From Corythucha ciliata (Eukaryota > Arthropoda > Insecta > Hemiptera > Tingidae), in NCBI GenBank assembly GCA_038030265.1, contig CM075943.1:4278001-4342000 (forward strand): a stretch of 64,000 nt of DNA. The letters are read 5' to 3'. Both the position numbers and the translations under genes were made by a program. Below the pieces are notes generated by a model that was given only the letters and a program-made list of their open reading frames with translations, was not told the origin of the DNA and made no database searches. This document shows, piece by piece, positions 22,401-33,041 of this stretch. Every line of letters begins with the position of its first letter. The first letter of the stretch is position 1.

Positions 22401-23169
22401 GATATCACCGGCGCCACCGGTTGGCGAAATGTAACGCTCTTCAACTTGCGAGTCAGAAGACGCTTTCGTGGAACGCGGTATTCGAGTGATAGGCAAAAAT
22501 CCGTTTACATTTCCGGGAATAAAACATACAGTATTCTGCCCCCACTGAAGTTTCAAAGAGGAGTTTTGGATGGAAGTGAAGCCTCTGAGCTCCCGGGGGA
22601 CTCACGTGGTGGCGTCGACAGCGATGAGCGAGGACTTTCGTACGCCCATAGGTTGCGACTGGGGCCTTATTCCGAACGGTCGGGAAGAAAATGCAACAAG
22701 AGGGATCCAGCAATCCCGTATAAGAAATAACATTATCCCTTCTTGGTAACCGCACCTGTGGCATTTTTTCTTGACACCTTCTGAATAGGGCCCCAGCTCC
22801 GGCCGAGGTAGTGAGCTTGAGGTCGAAACGGTGCCACGCACTCATTTCCGTTCACTTCGACGAAATAATTATTTTTAGACCTACAAATTATTTATTTTGG
22901 CCTAGGTTCCAATCCCGTAGGTACAAAACGAAAATAATGAAATAGATAGGATGGTCACACTTGAAACACAAGGGGAGACACAGCACAAAAAAAGATAAAT
23001 TGACAAATCGTTGTATGGGACTGTCACTTGAAGATTTCCCATTGCGTAAATTCTCAGTAATTTGTGAAAGTTAGACAGCCGTAGAGAAACTTGAAACACT
23101 TCAGTCGCTCGACGGATCAGAATCACAATGTTTCAAACCGTCCGAACTGACCGAAACGAGACCTTTTGC
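22401..23169. other. Spacer, nothing recognised
   Basis: Sequence between the start of Gag in the env-bearing element and the first 1.58-kb repeat. On the minus strand a TGGCGCC motif near 22,410 could be part of a primer site, but no LTR pair was found. Short open frames lack motifs. Confidence 0.4.
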
Positions 23170-24752
23170 AGAACCGAATTGGATTCAGATAGTGTGCTTC
23201 TTCTGAGTCACTCATTACGCCATTGGAGATCCGAAATAGTTTGAGCGAGTCGACAAACACAATACATTCTTCCATTTCTCACATTTTCAGAGGAAAAATA
23301 ATTACACAAGAAACACGAGACAAGGCTTAAAGGAACTGTAAAGAAAGCTTCCGAGCTTCCTTAGAGTTATCATAAGTATAACCAGCAAATAACATTCTTT
23401 AAAGGAAGGTGGCTTTGTGAATACAATTTTTTCATGCCTTAAAACGACTTCTCTAACTTTTTTCCCTGGAACTGGAACGTTGTGATCTACGGCCACACAC
23501 CTTCAGTTTTCACGGACTGTAGTCCATGGTCAGGAGAGGGCCGAATGATTCCATATTGAGAAGTTTAAAGGAACCTCGCCCGTTGAGTCCTTACGGTCAC
23601 CGACTTGAAAAGCGTGACTGTGCGGTGAGGGGAGGACGCCCCGGGCCCGCTAAAAGAGAAAAGCCCCCGAAAAATGAGGATTTTCAGGTTCTATTTTCAT
23701 GGATTTAAATGCACTTGAAACGGAGTTTGTTACACGATTGAACAGCGATTTTGCTCCTTTTCGGGCGATTTTCAGTCCATCCGGCCTGGAGAATAGAACG
23801 TTACTGCAATACTACTGGTGATCAGCAAATAGTGCGACTGAATATTCGATTGAGTCAACGAAACCGCTATTATGATAGCTCAGATTGAGAAAATTCGCAT
23901 CTTCCGGATGTAAATTTGCGGCTAAACTATAGAGAAAATACGCCGATCCCTAATTTTCTTTAAGGAGATAAAATTGAAAAGGCACTCTAATGTGACGGTG
24001 GGGCAACACGTTTGGACAAAGTGCTAATATTCACGGCTAAAACTGCGTAAAAATGCTCAATCGTCGTGGTTTCTATATGCAACTTCAAAAACCACGATTG
24101 AGAAATAATCGCTGATTTGCGGTCTGTATAGGTAATTCAACAACTAAAATGTACAAAAAAAAAAAAAAAAAACGCTTATGTACTTTTTTATGGGCCAAAC
24201 CCGTGGCTACAATTAGGAAAATTTGCTTGATTGCGGCTAAAATTGAGAAAAACCGTTAATTCGCGGATAACCTGCAATGTATTAGAAAAACGTTAATTTG
24301 CGGATACAAATGAAAAAAATCTCTAGTTCGCGGCTAAAATCGAGAAAACGCCATTCATAGCTAGCTTTTGAAGGATTTTTCGAGGTAAAATTAAGAAGAA
24401 GTGCTTATCAACGGCTATAAAATTGAAAACAATTTGCCAGCGGGGCTTAAATGTAAAAAACGGTAATTCACGGCTATTATTGTGAAAATCACCAATTAGG
24501 GCGGCTAAAGTTATGAAAAACGCTAAATTTCAGATAATTCGATTTCAGATAATTCGCGGCTAAAATCGAAAAAAACGCTATTCCTAGGATTTTTCGCTAT
24601 TTGAAGGTTATTTCGAGGTAAAGACTGCAAAAAGTGCTATGCTAATCCATAGCTGAATTTGAAAAACATATTGCCAATGCGAGGCTTAAATGTAAAAAAA
24701 ACGCTAATTCACGGCTTGTATTGAGAAAATCAATAATTAGTGCGGGTAAAAT
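23170..24752. repeat. 1.58-kb direct repeat, left copy
   Basis: It starts AGAACCGAATTGGATTC and ends GTGCGGGTAAAAT, and recurs at 30357-31938 with only scattered differences. The first 700 bases are non-repetitive, with a 64-codon frame at 23496-23302 (-) that differs by one residue from its twin; I see no function in it. The rest, from about 23,880, is minisatellite. The repeat abuts the LINE exactly on the right. Confidence 0.9.
23880..24752 (+). repeat. Minisatellite array inside the left direct repeat
   Basis: Degenerate units of the TTCGCGGCTAAAATTGAGAA type. An 18-base A-run lies at about 24,154. The LINE begins at its right edge. Confidence 0.75.
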
Positions 24753-26959
24753 CAGCACCAGGGGCAGGAGTGGAGAGGGTTTTTTCCAACCCAGGCAGTG
24801 GGGGAAATTCGCCCGCTGCAAGAAGCAGCTTGGGGAGTAGGGGGTCGACGTCCTCGCTTCCGGGGACGCCGGCCGAAGGGGCAGGCCGCAGGGTCTCTGC
24901 GGGTGCGGTACTTCACCCGTTCATCCCCAGAGACGTCTTTGGAGGGGGGGAAGTTTCGCCTGAGGCTGGAGAGGAAGCGCTTTTCGCCACCAGGGACCGC
25001 CTCATGAAGTTTGTGTTCTCCGAGGCGAGTAAAATCCATAAGGCCCCGGGCCTGAAGGTCGTCGGGATGATCGATGAGGTCATCTCGGTGGCCCAGAGCT
25101 TGGGGCGGGAGCTCGCCTGTGAGAGAGTGAGGCAGGTGGGTACCCCTGTGGGACCAACGCACAGTGTGGAGGGCTTCCAGTCCTCCATAAAGGCAGCCCT
25201 GGCACCCTTGATGTCGAGGCTGGAGAGCCTCGAACGGCGGCTGGAAGCGGCGGGGGGGCCAACGTCGGGGGGAGTGGCGTCACTGAGCCCGAGATCAGCA
25301 AAGGTGGCATCCGACGCCATCAGGATGGGAGTGAGCCCGGTCGTGGAGGAGTTCGCCGGGCTCAGTCGGAGAGTGGAGATGATGGGAGAAAGCCGAGTCG
25401 AGGGCCTGGCGGAGCAGCTCGGGCCGTGCCTCTCTCAGGCTGTGGAGAAGGCAGTGAGTGCGAGTGTGGGAGGGCTCCTTGGCTCTATCCAGGTAGGGCT
25501 GGGGAGACTTGAGCAGTCAGTGTCAGCCCTCTCAGGAAGGCTGGCCCTTGTCGAAGGGCGAGTACAGGGGGAAGGCAGCCAAACTCCACCGGCGGGTGAG
25601 ACGGTAGGGGAGAAAAGGAAACGCCCGAGAAAAGAGACTCCCCCGGAGGCGCCAGGCGAGGGATCCCAAGCGGGTACGTCACAGAATGCCGTGCTCCCGC
25701 ACCAAGTGGATCGGCTGAAGAAGGCAGCCGCCCGTCGATCGGGAGGGGAAACCTCGGACGCGGCTTCGGACGCGGATGAGGAGGGGCGTTGGTCGACGGT
25801 CGTGGGCAGAAAAGATAGGAGACGGCAGGGCTTGCCCACTGGGAGGGGTAAGGCGGAGACCCCGTCCAAGGCCCAGGGAAAACCAAGGGCTGAGAAGAAG
25901 GAGAAGATCGAAGGGGAGGGCCGCGATAAAAATGTCAAGAGTTTGGCCCAGCTAAGGGCGGATCTCCGGCTGGGACTGAGGACCAGGGGTGGACCGGTTG
26001 CCAAGGGGCCATCTGCCCCGAGAACGCTCGTCCTCAGAGGGGGTGAGGGAGGGGCGCCAGTGGTCAGCCGGCTCGCCTCACTCCCGTGCCCGGGGGATGT
26101 TAGTCGGGGAGTAAAGGCGGTTCGGGTGACTCGCACGGGCGCGGTTCTTCTTGAGCTCGAGAAGGACTGCGCCAATGTGGACAAGATGGTGGAGGCCCTG
26201 CAGGGATCAGGCATCAGCGTGTCAAAGCCAGTTGTGCTGGCTCCGCGTCTGGTACTCCCCAACGTGCCGGCCGACTGGGAGGCGGAAACGCTCTCCCAGC
26301 GACTCCGGGGACATCTGGGGATCGCGGCCGGGGAGGAACTTGGGGTGACCCCAGTCCATAAAGTTGGCCGAAGGGACGGCCAGCTGACCTCCTGGGTGGT
26401 GGAAACCACACCAGCGAGGCGGCTGGAGCTCCTGGGGAAGCCACCCATGAGGGCGGGGTGGTTCACCATCGTCCCAAAAGATCAGGTGGGGGTCACTCGG
26501 TGCTTCCGGTGCCAACGATTCGGGCACCCGGCCAAGACCGGTCGCCGGGAAACTAATTGCAGGGCCACGCCGGTGTGCGGATGGTGCGCCAAAGAAGGCC
26601 ATGAGTTCCGGGACTGCCCGAGGAGGTCCGAGCCGGCCCGATGCATAAACTGCGAAAGAGCGGGTCGCCGGGCTACCCATGACGCAGGCTCTCCGGGGTG
26701 CCCCGCACTCCTGGCAGCTATCAAGGCGGTGATGGGGCACACCGATTACGGTGCCTCAGGTCCGTTAGGGGGCCCCCCCTTGCCTCCATCGGTGAGAGCG
26801 GGAGGTGACGCTGGTGCGGTGGGGGCCGAGGAGGCCACCCAGGAGGGCGCTGTGCCCGTGGTCACCACTGCAGGGGACGGAGGGGGTGGTCGACCTGGCA
26901 CAGGACCAATGGAGGTGGAGGAGACGGAGAGGGCGCCCCTGCCGACCGATGACCCTTAG
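24753..26959 (+). CDS. LINE ORF1, Gag-like nucleic-acid-binding protein
   Basis: An open frame of over 730 codons ends at TAG 26957-26959. It is open from the LINE 5' junction. Its upstream GTG at 24740 lies in host repeat, and the first in-frame ATG is near 25,004, so the start is uncertain. The N-terminal half is Ser/Gly/Pro-rich with predicted helical stretches (LESLERRLEAA, VEGRVQGE). A basic segment KKEKIEGEGRDKNVKSLAQL sits in the middle. Three zinc knuckles lie at about 26,498-26,700: CFRCQRFGH, CGWCAKEGH and CINCERAG. ORF1 proteins of this group bind element RNA and guide it to the nucleus. ORF2 starts inside its end. Confidence 0.9.
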
Positions 26960-28040
26960 GGTCGGTCAGCAAAATGTGGGGCACAGTCGCCTCGCGCACG
27001 ATGAGCTCAGGGTGGTGGCGGGGGAGAGAGGCCTGGCCATTCTCCTCCTTCAGGAGCCTTGCTGGGCGCGGGGGCGGCTGTCGTCCTTCGGAGCGGGCAC
27101 CCGAACCGTTTCGGGGGGGTTTCGAGAGGGGCTCGGGCCGTTAGCCTCGGTGGTCGTCCTAGATGGGCGACTTACCGTGTGCGCGGTCGTCTCCCGGCCG
27201 ACCCGCTGGGTGGCAGCGGTGATTGTTACGGTGGGGGGTCAGCAGCTTGGACTAATATCCTGCTACTGGCCCCCCTCACTGGTGGATGGGGCGGAGTTTT
27301 TCGCTGCCCTGGAGAACGCCCTGGAATGCCTGAGGGGCATCCCAGTGGTCATAGGGGGGGATTTTAATGCGTGGGACCTCGCGTGGGGCTCGAGGAGGGG
27401 AAGCCGGAGGGGCGCGCAGGTGCGCGATCTCATGTCTGGGTGGGGACTTGTGCTCGCGAACCGGTCCGAGTGCGGACCCACCTTCCGCGGGCCGTCGGGG
27501 GAGTCGTACATTGACTTAACCCTTCTGGGTGGTCAACCACTCCCTCGGTTGTGTTCGTGGGAGTTGGGCATGGAAACCTCGGCCGACCACTGCCTCGTGT
27601 CATTTGGCATCGTCACAGGTGTCAGTGGCCGTGGCGTGGGAGGTTCGGGATCGGGCCGGTTTGACTTCAGGCGTGCCCGATGGGACGCGTACAGGTGCCA
27701 GGCGGATCGCCTCCTCTTCGAGGCCGACCTTGCGGGCCCTCCTCCGGGGGCGTCGGGATTGGAGCTCGTGGACGAGGCCGTGGAGGCGATGGAGGCCATC
27801 GTCATGGGCTCCGCTGACGATACAGTCCCGCGTGTTCACCAATCACGTGGCGGGATAGTTCCGTGGTGGAATGCCGAGGTTGCGGGTCTTTCCTCGCGGG
27901 CTCGTAGGCTGCGCCGGGCCTATCAAAGGACTCGAGGCCCGGGTCGCGAGGCTGCAGGCGGGCGTTATGCGCTCGCGAGGGGGGGACCTGAAAAAGGCTC
28001 TTCGGCGGTCCAGGCGGGCCGCGTGGAGGACGTTCGTTGA
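26949..28040 (+). CDS. LINE ORF2 N-terminal part: APE-type endonuclease
   Basis: The ATG at 26949 (MTLRVGQQNVGHSRLAHDEL) overlaps the ORF1 stop by 11 bases, a usual arrangement for reinitiation. The endonuclease residues are visible in order: N in QQNVG, E in LQEPC, D and N in GGDFNAWD, D in YIDLTL and H in SADHCLVSF. This enzyme nicks target DNA to prime reverse transcription. The original frame runs out at 28,040 because of an indel in the G-run at about 27,977-27,983, after which RT continues in the frame opening at 27,871. Confidence 0.88.
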   Translation: MTLRVGQQNVGHSRLAHDELRVVAGERGLAILLLQEPCWARGRLSSFGAGTRTVSGGFREGLGPLASVVVLDGRLTVCAVVSRPTRWVAAVIVTVGGQQLGLISCYWPPSLVDGAEFFAALENALECLRGIPVVIGGDFNAWDLAWGSRRGSRRGAQVRDLMSGWGLVLANRSECGPTFRGPSGESYIDLTLLGGQPLPRLCSWELGMETSADHCLVSFGIVTGVSGRGVGGSGSGRFDFRRARWDAYRCQADRLLFEADLAGPPPGASGLELVDEAVEAMEAIVMGSADDTVPRVHQSRGGIVPWWNAEVAGLSSRARRLRRAYQRTRGPGREAAGGRYALARGGPEKGSSAVQAGRVEDVR

Positions 28041-30078
28041 GGATGGTCTCTCGGCGAACCCTTGGGGCATTCCCTACAGAGTCGCCGTGGGGAAGATCAG
28101 GTCTCCGAGCGTCCTCCCGTTTCTGGAAGCGTCGCGTGGTGGGGGGACTGTGGAGGATACGCTGAGGAACTTCATCCGACGTATCTTCCCGCGGGACGAA
28201 CCCGGGGAGGACTCTGCTGCGGATCGCGAATCAAGAGCGGAAGCGGCGGTGGTCCCACAAACAGCAGGCAGTGAGCTCTTCACGGAGGAGGAGCTTCGGG
28301 ACGCCCTTGGTGGGTTGGCGTCGGGAAGGGCTCCGGGGTTCACCGGGGTGTGCCCTGAGATGCTTAAGCATCTCCCGGACTCGGCGGTGGAGTCCTTTTT
28401 GGGGCTCTACAATCGATGTCTTGTGGCGGGGTACTTCCCGGTGAGATGGCGGGTCGCTGTGGTGATACTTCTTCTGAAGTCGCCCGACCGCGACCCGGCG
28501 TCTCCCGGTAGCTATAGGCCGATTAGCCTCCTGCCCTGCGAGAGCAAGGTCCTGGAGCGGCTCCTCCTTGGCCGGTTGGAGCCCTTCATCAAGGAGGCGC
28601 TCCATCCGCGCCAGTTTGGTGGGGTAAGAGGGGGCTCGACGGACGCGGCACTGGACGCGGTGCAGACCCTCGTCGATGCCCCCTACGGGAAGTACAAGGT
28701 GGCGGTCCTGCTGGATGTGCAGGGGGCCTTCGACTCAGTGTCGTGGCCCGGGGTCTTGATGGCGCTGCGAGATGCTGGTGTCCCAAACGACATCTTTAGG
28801 GTGATCGCCTCGTACTTCGAGTCGAGGGAGGTGCGGCTCCGCTACGGTAGTGAGGAGGTGCGGGAACCTCTCACCAGAGGTTGCCCGCAGGGGTCGGTTC
28901 TCTCGGCTGCTTTGTGGAACCTTCTCTTTGCCGCCCTTTTGTGGCTTTTGCAGGGGGAGGGTTTCGAGGGAGTGGCGTACGTGGACGACCTTGCGGTTGT
29001 TGTCGCGGCGCGCTCCCGGGACGAGGCCGGTCGGGAGATCGATCGGCTGTTGCGGGGCGTGGACGAATGGTGCGGGGCGGTCAAACTGGCTCTCGCGGTG
29101 CCGAAGACCCAAATGGTCCTAATGCGGGGTCGTCTCTCGCAGGGTAGCCCCCTGGTGGTGCGCTATCGGGGATCACGCCTTGTGGGGGAACGGCAGGGCC
29201 GCTACCTAGGGGTCGAGATTGACCCGGGGAGGACAGCGACCCCGCAGCTAGAGGCGGTTGCGGGGAAGCTGGAGAGGACCTTTGCCCTCTTTAGGTCGGT
29301 GGGGGGCAACGTATGGGGCACGAACTTCCACTGCCGAGCTCGTTACTTCAGGGCGGTATTCATACCTACCCTGCTGTACGGTGCAACGTGGTGGTGGCAC
29401 CGGCCCACGAAAGCTCAGAGGGCGAAGGTCCTCAGCTTGCAGCGGCAGGCCTTGGTAAGGGTGACCATGGCGTACCGGACTGTCAGTTCCGACGCGCTTC
29501 AGGTGCTGGCGGGGATACCTCCTGCGGACCTCCTGCTCGACGCATGGCTTCACGGGCGCCGCCTGGTTCAGGGAAACTTGGACCGGGTACGGTGCCGTGA
29601 AGATTGGGCAGAGCGCCTCGGTCTCTTGGCCGAGGAGTGGGGGGCCGCATGGGGCCTCCGCCTCCTTGACGACCTAGTCGTTGAGGCTTGGCAGGCGCGT
29701 TGGACTTACAGTTCAACGGGTAGGCGTACATTCGGGTTCGTGCCCGACGTTCGGACGAGACTGGCAGCGGCCAAGTGGTTCACCCTTGAGCACGCTGCCA
29801 TGCAAATCCTGACTGGACACGGCTCGTTTAACGCCAAGTTGTGGTTCTTCCGGCGGCGGGACTCTCCAACATGCCCTTGTGGTGTCGAGGAGGAGACCGC
29901 CGACCATGTGCTTCGTCGCTGCAGCCTCCACGGGGATCTGCGGCGGGCGACATGGGGGAGTGGAGGCCCGCCGGGAGACGCGGCTCTTGTCCGAGACCGG
30001 CGGGCGTATGGCCGCCTCCTGGCCTTCTCCCGCTCCTGGCTGGAGCGAAGAGGGCTGGGACCGGCCATGCTTGAGTAG
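27871..30078 (+). CDS. LINE ORF2 C-terminal part: reverse transcriptase
   Basis: The true entry into this frame is the G-run near 27,980, so sequence before it is out of frame and the M at 27,871 is not a start. RT blocks: SPGSYRPISLLPCESKVLER, FGGVRGGSTDAALD, VLLDVQGAFDSVSW (first Asp), RGCPQGSVLSAALWNLL and Y-V-D-D at 28978-28989. A thumb region with LLYGATWWW follows. The end carries a CCHC motif, CPCGVEEETADHVLRRC, near 29,870. It stops at TAG 30076-30078. No RNase H domain is seen, as in typical R1 elements. It is otherwise uninterrupted for about 700 codons. Confidence 0.9.
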   Translation: MPRLRVFPRGLVGCAGPIKGLEARVARLQAGVMRSRGGDLKKALRRSRRAAWRTFVEDGLSANPWGIPYRVAVGKIRSPSVLPFLEASRGGGTVEDTLRNFIRRIFPRDEPGEDSAADRESRAEAAVVPQTAGSELFTEEELRDALGGLASGRAPGFTGVCPEMLKHLPDSAVESFLGLYNRCLVAGYFPVRWRVAVVILLLKSPDRDPASPGSYRPISLLPCESKVLERLLLGRLEPFIKEALHPRQFGGVRGGSTDAALDAVQTLVDAPYGKYKVAVLLDVQGAFDSVSWPGVLMALRDAGVPNDIFRVIASYFESREVRLRYGSEEVREPLTRGCPQGSVLSAALWNLLFAALLWLLQGEGFEGVAYVDDLAVVVAARSRDEAGREIDRLLRGVDEWCGAVKLALAVPKTQMVLMRGRLSQGSPLVVRYRGSRLVGERQGRYLGVEIDPGRTATPQLEAVAGKLERTFALFRSVGGNVWGTNFHCRARYFRAVFIPTLLYGATWWWHRPTKAQRAKVLSLQRQALVRVTMAYRTVSSDALQVLAGIPPADLLLDAWLHGRRLVQGNLDRVRCREDWAERLGLLAEEWGAAWGLRLLDDLVVEAWQARWTYSSTGRRTFGFVPDVRTRLAAAKWFTLEHAAMQILTGHGSFNAKLWFFRRRDSPTCPCGVEEETADHVLRRCSLHGDLRRATWGSGGPPGDAALVRDRRAYGRLLAFSRSWLERRGLGPAMLE

Positions 30079-30356
30079 GGTTCCCTACTCGGGCAACCCG
30101 GGCAGGGTTCTCTTCCCTGTCCGGTTTCGGTCCATGGCGGAAGCCAGCATCCTCAGCTCAAAGGACCCACCTCCGCGTGGTCTCTCTCGGGCACGGCTGG
30201 CTGGCCAGCAGCCGTGGCTAACGGGTTGAGCTGAGCGATGGGACCGACTCTGTTGCGGTATCCGGGCCAAAGATGGGGTACAGGCCAGGTAAAGGCCTGC
30301 AAAAAGGTCTAGGTACTGGCCACATCTTAAGGAGTTCCGCAGAGAGAGAGAGAGAG
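30079..30356 (+). other. 3' UTR and (AG)n tail of the R1-like LINE
   Basis: 278 bases with self-complementary stretches (ACGGCTGGCTGGCCAGCAGCCGT is nearly palindromic across its centre). It ends in about nine AG units instead of poly(A). The tail merges with AGAACC, the first bases of the right direct repeat. Confidence 0.75.
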
Positions 30357-31938
30357 AGAACCGAATTGGATTCAGATAGTGTGCTTCTTCTGAGTCGCTC
30401 ATTACGCCATTGGAGATCCGAAATAAGTTTGAGCGAGTCGACAAACACAATACATTCTTGCATTTCTCACATTTTCAGAGGAAAAATAATTACACAAGAA
30501 ACACGAGACAAGGCTTAAAGGAACTGTAAAGAAAGCTCCCGAGCTTCCTTAGAGTTATCATAAGTATAACCAGCAAATAACATTCTTTAAAGGAAGGTGG
30601 CTTTGTGAATACAATTTTTTCATGCCTTAAAACGACTTCTCTAACTTTTTTCCCTGGAACTGGAACGTTGTGTTCTACGGCCACACACCTTCAGTTTTCA
30701 CGGACTGTAGTCCATGGTCAGGAGAGGGCCGAATGATTCCATATTGAGAAGTTTAAAGGAACCTCGCCCGTTGAGTCCTTACGGTCACCGACTTGAAAAG
30801 CGTGACTGTGCGGTGAGGGGAGGACGCCCCGGGCCCGCTAAAAGAGAAAAGCCCCCGAAAAATGAGGATTTTTAGGTTCTATTTTCATGGATTTAAATGC
30901 ACGTGAAACGGAGTTTGTTACACGATTGGACAGCGATTTTGCTCCTTTTTGGGCGATTTTCAGTCCATCCGGCCTGGAGAATAGAACGTTACTGCAATAC
31001 TACTGGTGATCAGCAAATAGTGCGACTGAATATTCGATTGAGTCAACGAAACCGCTATTATGATAGCTCAGATTGAGAAAATTCGCATCTCCGGATGTAA
31101 ATTTGCGGCTAAACTATAGAGAAAATACGCCGATCCCTAATTTTCTTTAAGAAGATAAAATTGAAAAGGCACTCTAATGTGACGGTGGGGCAACACGTTT
31201 GGACAAAGTGCTAATATTCACGGCTAAAACTGCGTAAAAATGCTCAATCGTCGTGGTTTCTATATGCAACTTCAAAAACCACGATTGAGAAATAATCGCT
31301 GATTTGCGGTCTGTATAGGTAATTCAACAACTAAAATGTACAAAAAAAAAAAAAAAAACGCTTATGTACTGTTTTATGGGCCAAACCCGTGGCTACAATT
31401 AGGAAAATTTGCTTGATTGCGGCTAAAATTGAGAAAAACCGATAATTCGCGGATAACCTGCAATGTATTAGAAAAACGTTAATTTGCGGATACAAATGAA
31501 AAAAATCTCTAGTTCGCGGCTAAAATCGAGAAAACGCCATTCATAGCTAGCTTTTGAAGGATTTTTCGAGGTAAAATTAAGAAGAAATGCTTATCAACGG
31601 GTATAAAATTGAAAACAATTTGCCAGCGGGGCTTAAATGTAAAAAACGGTAATTCACGGCTATTATTGTGAAAATCACCAATTAGGGCGGCTAAAGTTAT
31701 GAAAAACGCTAAATTTCAGATAATTCGATTTCAGATAATTCGCGGCTAAAATCGAAAAAAACGCTATTCCTAGGATTTTTCGCTATTTGAAGGATATTTC
31801 GAGGTAAAGACTGCAAAAAGTTCTATGCTAATCCATAGCTGAATTTGAAAAACATATTGCCAATGCGAGGCTTAAATGTAAAAAAAACGCTAATTCACGG
31901 CTTGTATTGAGAAAATCAATAATTAGTGCGGGTAAAAT
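30357..31938. repeat. 1.58-kb direct repeat, right copy
   Basis: Twin of 23170-24752, in the same orientation. Differences are isolated substitutions and one-base indels (for example GTCACTC/GTCGCTC and ATAGTTTG/ATAAGTTTG near the start). Beyond 31,938 the minisatellite continues with TAAGAAAACC, which has no counterpart on the left because the LINE begins there. Confidence 0.9.
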
Positions 31939-32587
31939 TAAGAAAACCGCTAAATTTCAGATACAATTGAGAAAAATCGCTAATACATGAGATAAAAAGG
32001 CTAATCCCAGTTCAAATTGAGAAAAGTGCTAATTCACTGATTTAATATAGCAAAAATATTCGGGGCTAAAATGGAAATTTAAATTTGTGTTTAAAATTGA
32101 AAAAACGTCCATTCTCGGCTTCCAAAGTTAACTTTTTTTTTTTTGTAGCTAAAAAAGGGGAAAAACTCTAATCCATGGCCAAAAAAATTAAATAAAAATT
32201 GTTAATGTGGGGCTAAATGTTCAAGAACACGCTAATTTGCGGTTAATTTTGGAGAATCACTTATTAGCGCGGCTATAAAATCGCTAATTTATTGAGCTGA
32301 CCAAAATTGCTAATCACTGATAAAAATTGAGGAAAACGACGATTCGTGGCCAAAACTAAGAAAAATCGCTACTGCTAAAATTGAGAATGAACACTAATTC
32401 GCGGCTAAAATCGAAAAAAAAAATTAATTCGTGCCTAAAATTGAAAATATGCCAATGAAAATGGCTCAAAATTCAGAAAAAGCGTTGTGAAAAAACCGGC
32501 TGACTCGTGGCTTAAAGTGAAAATACAAATTTTTAATGCGGGAATGCGGTGCTTAAATGTATAAAGGCGAGGCGAAAATGAATAAAA

Positions 32588-32697
32588 GGGATTTATTGCA
32601 TAACTGTCTGACGATTAACGTTAACCGTCAGACGTTAGCGGTTATGTGACGTCATGATAAGCGTAAAATTCAAATTTTGAGTTTAAGCGTTAATCCG
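32588..32697. mobile_element. Partial MITE copy
   Basis: It begins GGGATTTATTGCATAACTG and matches the first 110 bases of the MITE at 32,768 (GTCAGACG palindromes, TGACGTCAT, AAATTTTGAGTTTAAGCG). It ends where a LINE 3' tail begins. The right end is missing. Confidence 0.7.
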
Positions 32698-32699
32698 TT

Positions 32700-32756
32700 G
32701 CACCTTTGGAGTCGGGAGACTGTCCAAGCCCTCAAAAAAAAAAAAAAAAAAAAAAA
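32700..32756 (+). mobile_element. LINE 3' tail, 33 bases plus poly(A)
   Basis: GCACCTTTGGAGTCGGGAGA and the following TGTCCAAGCCCTC with 23 A are the reverse complement of the 3' end of the minus-strand LINE at 62.5 kb, apart from single-base differences. Only the extreme 3' end is present. It is followed by TGACGTTAATAGG and a MITE, as in the other locus. Confidence 0.75.
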
Positions 32757-32767
32757 TGACGTTAATA

Positions 32768-33041
32768 GGAGTTATTGCATAACCGTCTGACGGTTAACGT
32801 TAACGGTTATGTGACGTCATGGTAAGCGTAAATTCAAATTTTGAGTTTAAGCGTTAATCACAAACGTTTAAAGACCAGTATGAGGAGGTGTTTTATTAAT
32901 TTATTTGAACCAATTAAGTTTAAATTTTAGCGCAACTATTATTTGCAATAACTATTTTTTTCACCGACTCAAACGGCCACGCTTATAGTGACGTCACATA
33001 ACCGTAAACGTTAAGCGTCAGACGGCTATGCAATAACTCCC
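32768..33041. mobile_element. MITE with TA target duplication
   Basis: The ends GGAGTTATTGCATAACCG and CGGCTATGCAATAACTCCC are inverted repeats, flanked by TA on both sides (32766-32767, 33042-33043). Near each end are an AACGTTAACG palindrome and a TGACGTCA motif. 274 bp, no coding frame. The TA duplication suits Tc1/mariner-type mobilisation, but the transposase is unknown. Confidence 0.7.

Larger units (their letters stand above)
24753..30356 (+). mobile_element. R1-like LINE, nearly intact, GC-rich
   Basis: A 5.6-kb non-LTR element with ORF1 (three zinc knuckles), ORF2 (APE endonuclease, RT, C-terminal CCHC), a 3' UTR and an (AG)n tail at about 30,341-30,358. RT blocks such as TRGCPQGSVLSAALWNLL and YVDDLAVVV match the R1/TRAS group, whose members are often site-specific. 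It is strikingly GC-rich against AT-rich surroundings. The only clear break is one frameshift in a G-run of ORF2. The 5' end lies inside the open ORF1 frame without an early ATG, so a small 5' truncation is likely. No 28S rDNA flanks it, so it is not at the classical R1 site. Confidence 0.9.

Noticed and set aside
15425..22900. LTR pair for the env-bearing Gypsy element
   Set aside because: A short shared TGTACTTCGTTACA near 16,010 and 18,050 lies partly in env coding sequence, and no longer repeat was found on both sides.
23302..23496. 64-codon minus-strand frame conserved in both 1.58-kb repeats
   Set aside because: Its conservation is explained by the duplication itself; it has no independent support as a gene.
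24752..30074. Long minus-strand open frames opposite the R1-like LINE (for example 26469-25435)
   Set aside because: GC-rich codon bias on the plus strand leaves the antisense frames open; they have no recognisable motifs.
24753..30356. 28S rDNA-inserted R1 element
   Set aside because: The flanks are minisatellite and an unrelated repeat, not rDNA.
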